Shown: one piece after another, positions 52,401-61,400 of the stretch | How positions within the stretch are numbered: position 1 is the first letter of the stretch | How the letters are laid out: every line of letters starts with the position of its first letter | NCBI GenBank assembly: GCA_002633025.1 | Contig: NMRB01000101.1 | Span: 604,226 to 668,225, forward strand | Origin: Notospermus geniculatus | Taxonomy: Eukaryota > Nemertea > Pilidiophora > Heteronemertea > Lineidae | DNA length: 64,000 nt | Direction of reading: 5' to 3' | Position numbers and translations under genes: made by a program | The notes under the pieces: model-generated | Told to the model about the DNA's origin: nothing | What the model saw: the letters and a program-made list of their open reading frames with translations, nothing else | The model's database searches: none

Positions 52401-55400
52401 CCTTCGTTATCGCCTGAACTTACCTGAGCCAGATTGAGGTCGTCCACCAAACACATCAGACGCTTATTTCCCTTCGGGACGTACGTACGCCCATGTTTCC
52501 ATTCCAACCGCTCATCCAACCTCTGGTACAACAACCGTGCGTTTGTAAACCGGTTCGTGTTTATCGACAATGCGAGAACCTCGGCGACTTCACCGGAGCA
52601 CACGGTTTTGATGCGATCGAGGACTATGGAGGATTTTCCACAGCCGCGCTCACCGACAATCATGACGGGTTTGCAGAAGTCGCTCAAGAGGCCGAGAAGA
52701 TACGACGTTTGCTGGAAGGACAAATTTATGATACACAGTGTCAGTGTTCAGTGGTAACGGCTTTTGAACGCTTTCACTGACAAGGCCAACGAACAGTGAG
52801 AGTGGCCTACCTCAGTGTCCACCGTATGGACAAACGCTTCATTGGGAATTCCCTCGTGCGCCGGGGCGGTGTACGTCGGCAGGGTATCCCTCCATGATAT
52901 GAACTCCTTTGTCTCGGGGTCGATCATGTAATCAAACACAGTGCCATCTGGTGGGTAATCAATGTGATCTTCAAACGTCTGCCGCCACCAGTTGCTGAAC
53001 GATTCACGACAATCGACCTCCAGGGTGCCGGCGAATGCCCAGATACACGCCATGTTGAAATATCGTTCGTATTCGGCGATCGAGAGATCATTGAAGGGTT
53101 GTACAAGGGCCTGAAATGAATGAATATTTTATTGTTTGAGCAAATTCGCTGAACCATATTCCAGAAAAACAAAATAGAGAGCTGAGCCCTCCAGACAACA
53201 CTGGATGACATTTTTAGCATGAGGACACAGGAGTGCCCCTATCTTCAGCCAACTTTTTCTCACATCCTATGGTACTGATTGAAAAATATTTGAAGAAAGG
53301 TTGTTCCTATCAACCATCTGAAGAATTTTTCTTCAAATTTTTTCCAATTCATTTCCGAGGCTTTAAGAAAATTTCAAAAGAAGATACCGTCTGCCCAAAC
53401 CTGGGGCAGATGGGTTGAACTGAACAGTCAACTTACCTCAAACAGTGTGCAGAAGGTTCCAATCATGTTTATCTCTGAGTGCGGTATGACCCTCCGGTAC
53501 TGCGGCATGCCTTTGGGGGCGCCACCTAACATCGGCGGCTTGGTACACTCCGATAAATAGTTCATGACAGGCTGGATGTAGATTTCACTGAGTTTGTTAA
53601 TGAGGTTTGTGTCTGATTCCGGTCGGCTGTCCAACCACTGGGTAAACATCAAACGCCAACCGACGTCGTCCTGATTCATGTAGAGTACACCGGCGTTCGC
53701 CATCAGGGAAGGGCTCATGTCAGCGATGGAATCAGTCTATGAAAAAACAGATACACACAATGAAACATTATAAGCAGACGACACACTGAGGACCCTAGGT
53801 AGCCTAGTAGTAGTGGTTATCACGTTCTGCTTACAAAGTGGCAGGTCCCGGGTTCGAATCCAGCCTGGGCCATATGGGATTAATCATCCCTGGCTCTTCA
53901 GTCCATTGCATGGGACAGTAAGCCATGGTGCCTTGTACCTTGTACCTTTGCAAGGGCAAGTAAAAGACCCCATCCAAGTGAGGAACATGACTAGCTTGAG
54001 ATGGCCTCTTCCATACTTACCAGGGCTAATAATGCTATGGCTTCAGCCCTGACGGAAAAATTACCATAAGTACAAAATAGGACATCTTGGATTTGTACCG
54101 GTACCGGTATCTCACTAACGGAGATGTTTGTGAAATTTGACAAGTGAGGGGTCCGTAAAACAACACTCACCTCCCAAATGAACCTGAGGGTCTCGCCAAT
54201 CATTAGCCTTTCGTTGTTCCCAAAAACGATGGTTCCAGGCGACACCAATATCGACTCGAGGATTTCCATCTGTGTCGCGTCGGCCTGGCCGTCGAGTTGG
54301 ATAATCTTCATCGATGGTTTGAGGTTGAAGGCAAAGTTGTTGACAGCTGGTTGGATGCAGAACTTACGGAGCAACATCGGCAGTAGGCCATCTCTCCATT
54401 CTCTGAAAACATACCAGATTTATTGCTTTATATGTATCTTTGCAGAATAACAAACAATATGGCTACTGATGGGTACAGGTCCTGAAAGTTTCAATACACT
54501 TCCTGGCAGTATTGATTTGTATTTGTATTCGATTTTTCTGTCAGGGCCAAAGCCATAGCATTATTAGCCCTGGTAAGTACGGAAGAGACCATCTCAAGCT
54601 ACTCATGTTCCTCACTTGGATGGGGTCTTTTACTTGCCCTTGTAAAGCCACAAGGTACAAGGCACCATGGCTTACTGTCCCATGCAACAGACGTGAAGAG
54701 CCAGGGATGATTAATCCCACATGGCCCAGGCTGGATTCGAACCTGGGACCTGCCAATTGCTGCACGGACGTTATAACCACTCGGCTATCAGGGCTCCTTC
54801 CTGGTATTGGAATACACTTCCTGACAGTTGGAATACTACGAACGGAGCAAACCTACTTTGAATAGTCCATAAACCCGAAGAGTTCCTTCGATTCGAGGGC
54901 CTTGGTGTAAACACTCTGGACACTGATCATTTTCCCTCGTTCCCTTTCAGCGAACGCAAATGTCTTTATTACTTCACTCTTGCCGCATGCTGGCGGGCCG
55001 ACCACCAAAATCTGAAAAGTTCACAGATACACCTTTAGATGACAATATCAGTCCAATATCAAGGAACTCGGGGTCAGTCAAACAGAGGCACCCAGAAAAC
55101 TACTCTCAGTGGCGGCGCGGTGAGCCTGGGACCCAGTTTTTGCCTTGTGGCACAGCATAAAGGATGTTGTGACGCGACATTCATTCCTTGTTTGCTGGTC
55201 TTGTGTTTGCAGCGCCACCTGTCGTGTACCGGGTTCCCCATTGGTCAACTTGTAGGCTTCTTTCCTACACTACACTCCGAGCACCAACAGAAATTGTACG
55301 AAAAGTTATTCCAAATCTCAGACAAATGCGTTTCGTAGATTCAGCCAAATGTGTTGATACTTACAGTTTGATGTGCAACGTTGAGCTGCGCCAACTGCGC

Positions 55401-58400
55401 CACCCGAGCCTGGAACGCCACCCCAGGGAGGAGGCCAAGGTCATGCGTTGCCAGGGCGATCGCGTCCTCGATATTATCCAGATCCTGTTTCTGCTGTTCG
55501 TCGGGCGTCCCGTACGTCTCCGGGCCGAGTGGTAGGGAAACTACAGGGGTGTTCAAGGTGGAAAAATCTGAAATGGGATTTGGGGTTTCTATAAAACGGA
55601 GACTTCTACACGAACACTGGAGTCGTGACAAGGCCAAGTTTGCGCCACAGGTTCAGGGTTTTCACTAAAAGAGAAACTGGGGCCTAAAGACGGAACAGGG
55701 CCCAGAGAGGTTTGACTAAAAAGAGAACAGGAGTTTCTTAGAAAGGGGCACAAGGTGAAGTCTAACTGGGCTGTCAAACGTTCACCCGGGACAGGTGGCG
55801 ACACGTATGAACAGATGGGAAGGTACACGTATCGGGAAGGTTGGGTAAAAAATGTTATTAGGTAGTGAGAAGTGACTGAGCCTGAGGACATAGATGGGTT
55901 ATTTTGGGGACTCTGAATGCCCCTTGGGTGTGCGTGAAATGGGTCTGTGCAGTATGGTTGGGGGGAAATTGGGGAATCTGAAACAACAAGCAAGCAGACG
56001 GCATCAAATCCTGGGAGAGACTTGAGCGTTTCATGTGAGATCGTGAAGTGTGCGGTGCATTTGTTTACCATCTACTCACCAGGATGAGGATTTAGCCAAA
56101 GCAGCAAGAAGGCAAAAAGGAATACATTTGAGGGGGGAAATGAAAAATGAGCGAACCCTTGCGATTATAGTGGGATTAGCACATGCAGAATTCGGTGAAT
56201 ACATCTGTAGAAGTTCTTCACGTTACGTCACATTTCCATGATGACACGATGCCGCCATATTGACCGTCAAAATGTCAAGCAACATCTCTGGCAACACTGT
56301 CACTGATACACTGAGCCAGTTGCCATGGAAACCTACCTCTGATTGACACATCCTGACTCTTATTATTCCTCGACTGCGGTTTATTTCCCGCCAACTTCGC
56401 CTTCGGACGATTTTCCACGGACCCTGAAGATTCCTCGTCAGCTCCGCCAAACAACATCGGGATCTCAACATCGGGCCAGAGATCATTCAGGAGGGTAGCG
56501 AACACCGAGCCGTCACGTTCCTGGAGGCGTGGCATGAACGTGTTACGAAGTGCCGTCACCAGAGCCTCGTCTTCATCTTTGATCATGTTTTCTGGGAGGT
56601 CGTCACTTTGGCCTAAAGCGACAGAAAAACGTTCCATGAACAAACTTATTTTTTTCAATAAAAAAGCTGAGGTCAGGCCTTCCAAATTACATCTGCGAGT
56701 TTCCGATCCAAGAAATCCTGTATAACCCAAGATGGCGCAATTCGTCTGTTAAAACGATGAATAGGCAAAAATTTTCCAAAGTTCACTTACCCTTCTCTCC
56801 TTTTTCTTGATCCTCTTTCTCATGTTTCTCATCCTGACCTTCATTTTGACCTTGACCTTCACTTTGACCTTGACCTTCGACCCCTTCTTCCTCACCTTCC
56901 CCTTCGATCACGAGCACCTCCGCCGCTGCCTCCCTTTCCAATCTCTTCCCATAGAGGGCATCCAAGACGGCACCAGCCTCAGCGATAACATAACGCAGGG
57001 TCTGCAAACTCCAACCATGTATACCCTCATTTGAATCTGACCCCAGTTTGACCTCTTCTGTGATTGGTGCATTCGTACCGAGCAACTTTCGACAGATATC
57101 ATAAGCAGCGATGACTTTCTGCGCCAATTCCCGGGCCTTGAAGAAACCTTGACTCAAAAGTAGGACCTCAACGATCAAATCAATGTCCGGTTTGACGATT
57201 GATACGGTCCTAAACTGCGTCAAAACCGGACTTGGGAGTGACGAGAGAGCCGATTTGAAGAGGAGGAGCTTCTCCGGGTTACTCGGTGCGACCCTGACCC
57301 CTGAATCCAAAACTCCGAACACGGCGCCGCTCAGATTCAACTGGACTTCTTCTGTGGTTAGATTCACATTGCTCTTTCCTGAACGCATCGCATCGAACAC
57401 CGAAGCCATGAGTTGAGCGAAGACGCTGAGGACAGGCGGCTCGATTCTGTTCAGGTTGTTAAAGCAGAGCCAGCAGCCGGTCAGCGCTAGGCCCTTGAAG
57501 ACGTCGTGTAGCATGTAGCTATCTACAGAGGAGGAACAGTTGAAGAGGTAGAGTGGCTGGCCGAGGGCATGGGTTAGGTCCTGGACGATGTTCAACTTCG
57601 GACTGCCCTGAAAGACAAAAGACGATACATGACTGTCCAAGAAAACTTTTGAATGATTGGGTCATGAAGGCAGTTATGCTGAACTTTCTACCGGGTAGGC
57701 CTACATTCAACAACTCTCTGAACTTAAAGGGGCACAGTATTTCTTCCCTATCCTGCGCTAAACATACCCGCGTTAAGGGAGACCTCTATTGACAATGTCA
57801 TTAAACTACCGCTTATCAACCTCGCCCCATGTGGAGTAACTCTCGTTCCTAGGGTATCCACGTATGCATTACATTGTGATCATACATTCTCCAACACTGG
57901 GGAAAAGGCAAAACTACAGTATTGGAGAATGATTCAATCACCACCGGTGGTGCCAGCTGTCGACAAAAAGTGGCAATATCATGCCCCTTTAAGTTATTCC
58001 TCCAAGTGAGAGTTCGGTCTCCCCCTCCCCCATGAACATCACTATGTCAACTTACCGCAGGCCCAGTGCAAAGTCCACCTTGGAAGTTCTTGACAGCTTG
58101 GAGCAGGCTGAGATTGGACGATTCTGACATCCGCGTGACGGACTCCCGGCTACAGCTACCCATGTACTCAAAGCCGTATTCAATCTCGGTGTCCATACAC
58201 TGAAAGTAGCAAAATCACGAATTAAATATTGTCTCGACGAAGTCAGATAGGTCTCAGTACACCCCCAGGCTTCGATCGACCATGGCACCAAACAACACGC
58301 GCAGATAGGCCATGGCAACATACCTTAACGAGAATATCCCGCGATTCTTCAACGAAGATGTACCTCAACTGGGACTGCCAATCAAAGCTTGCGTCCAAAC

Positions 58401-61400
58401 CATCGCTATCTTCCGATGCCGCCTTTAAGCGGAACAGTAGGTCCCTCTGGTGGGCAAGTATGGAAATAACTTGACTAATCTTCTGTATCTGACTTGGGAA
58501 GAGCATCAGACGCATGTCGGTGTTGTCGACGGTTTCAACAACCTCTTCTTGTTTGGTCTCCATGGAGGTGAGAATGTCGGTCAGGTTCATGGTGTCGAGG
58601 GGTTCGGCTGTGGCGGGTTCGGCCGGAGCTGAAGGAGAAAAGTCCAGGTCCAGCACGGAGGGGAATAGCTGATGTCATTTTGTGAAGAACATGAGTAACA
58701 GACTAAAGTTTGGAAAAACCTTCCCTGCACAGGCCTATGGAACCTACTTGATGTTAGAAGCATTTACAATAGCTAAGTTATGAGACATCACATGTGACCC
58801 ATTCTAGCAAACGTAAGTGCCTATCGCAACCGGATAATAGTTGAGTAAACTGATGATCAATGATCATCGCCTGCGACAAGTGCCTGCTTTTGCTGGAGTG
58901 GGTCACATATACATTGAAGTTATAGTCTAGCGTTTACATAATTTTGACATATTTGGAGGTTTTTGGTGAAGGAACTGCCAACGATGTGTGCCAGTCCAAC
59001 TCCTGAGAGAAAGACGTATGAAACTTGGCCACAGAGGATCCAAAATTTATCATAGGACTGCACAAGTGGGCAACAGCCGGGACGCAAGGCCGTACAAAGT
59101 CGCGGAAGTGAAAAACACCCAAATTTGGCCCAAAACCTTCAAATATACCACCAGCTACGGAAGTCAGCATTCAAAATCTATTATAAAATGTACCGGTAAA
59201 TTTATTAAATAAGCTTAGCTATGAGCCACAAATGAAAAAAGCGATTTAGAAAATACTGTAAAAAATGCAAATCCTACGAGTTTTTTACCTTTCTTAGTTG
59301 ATTTTGGGGTCACTTCCCCAGATTTAGGCGGTGTTTCTATTGAATGTGCAAAGTGAAGATAAAATGTCACTCCCAATAAAAATCGTGAAAAACATGGCGA
59401 TACAAATTTGGTCTCATTTGAAATTAGAGTGGAACCTCCCTAAGCGGACACGTCTACCAGGACACCTCTCTATTAAGGACACCGAAGTCCAGTCCCAAAT
59501 TGGTTCTATTCATTTTGACCTCTGTAAGGCGAGACTTTTTTTATTCCTTGGTTAGCGTGCTTTTTTATCCAAGGAGATCCGTAGGCGGGCGAAAAAAAAA
59601 TAAAAATAAAATTTTATTTTCAGCTTTCACAGAAGCCTTCTGTAGGAGCAGTGGAGAGGAGGAAAAAATAAAAATAAAATTTTATTTCGAAATAAAGTTA
59701 CTTTGTCTCCAACTTATTACCCCAAATTCCATTGACATTTCCCATTGATTTGCCAGTTTGTAATATACATGATATAGTTCGGTAGCTCCTCATCCTCATC
59801 GTCAACACTTTTTAGGACCACATCACCGACAGTTTCAGAGGCGAAACCATTCACCAAACGTTTACGATATTTCCCAGGGCTCAAGTGGTTTATCACGGAG
59901 AACCAAGTCGCCATCATCGTGCATGTCGCGTCGTCGTTTCATGTATAACACATGTGTAACACATGGCCTTCTACACTCAGTCTACCGCACTGCGAATGAA
60001 ACGACGACCCTGATTGGTCCAAATGTCTCACTCCACAGTTTTGCGTCCACCATGCATGCCATATCCACGACCATGACGGCGGCGGCGGGCGGGAAAAAAA
60101 TAAAATAAAAATTTTTTTTTTATTCCGATTTTCGGCGATTTCGAGTGCGGCGGGCACGCTAACTGGCCGAAAATAAAACTTTATTTTTATTTTTTTTTCG
60201 GGAATTCACGGAGCGGCGGGCACGCTAACCAAGGTATAAAAAAAGTCTCGCCTAATCAGGACACCTCTCAATTCAGGACTGTATATCTCAGTCCAAAACG
60301 TGTCCTTAATAGAGAGGTTCCACTGTATACAACGCATTCTTCAACGTGCAGACCTGAGGGCACACGACTACGTGAATGAAGATCTAAATCTGTGCGGGTG
60401 TTGGACAAACTATCTTTGAATTTTACAAAATTTTTCACATCCTAATAGGAGCTGCCAGTCAGCTGACCAATAGGAGTCACTGTGGTCCAACTCAACGCCT
60501 AGCGGACCCATTCATGGTTGATTGAGCACCAATCAAGAAAATTTCCTCTTTATTTATCTGCTAGAACTTTGCTGTCGTCTTTTGGCAATAAGTGCAGAAT
60601 TTTGTTCAATTTCATCCGTCAACCTACCAGCTTCAACCCCATCCTCCTCAGGAATCGTGGTCTGCGGATTCTCCAGAGTCAGATCGTACATCGAGCCTCG
60701 GTTTGAACCTGTCTTTTGGCTCCGCCCCATTTGCGACTGACCCTCTGACATCGTCTCGCTCTTCTCTTTTGATTGGCTGAGCTCCTTTTGCGATGCGACT
60801 GTACAGGAGGCAAAAAAATGTCAATCAATTTTCGTTCAAATACATCATACTTTTGGTAAATATACACGTTTGTGCTCTAGTTTTCTCCAGGCCTACCTTC
60901 ACTTCCAGCCTGAGAGGATGACCTCCCCCTCCGTGTTTTCTCCTCTTTCTCCCCCTCGAGACCCTTCAACATCAGAACCGTCGCTTTGAGGGTTTCATTC
61001 AGCTTGTCGATGGTCGTCTGGAAGAGGATTCATAGATTAAGATCTGAATTCCCATATAAAACATCGTCATCGCCGCTGCCGCTGCCGCCACGGCCACCAC
61101 TAACACCTCTTGTGTTGCAAGGCAGTTAACCCTTACTTCGGGTTGCGACAAGCGTCTGCTTTTGCTGGAGCGGCTCACATTTATTCTCACCTGGATTCCT
61201 TCCTTATTCCCACCCTCTACCTCCACCAAAGCCTGCTCGACCTGCTGTGTCATCTCAATCTGCGTCACCAGGTAGACGATCTCCGTCACGTGATCAAGTG
61301 TCCACGACTTCGATTCGCCGTCCACCGGGGCCGACGCTTGCTCCGATTCAGGTTCCTTGCTCCTTTTAGATTTCTGTGATACGGACTTGCGTTCTTGTCT

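Noticed and set aside
56275-56335. Extension of exon 13 further left
   Set aside because: A GTAGGT donor at 56331-56336 gives the phase needed to join exon 14; reading on would break the frame.
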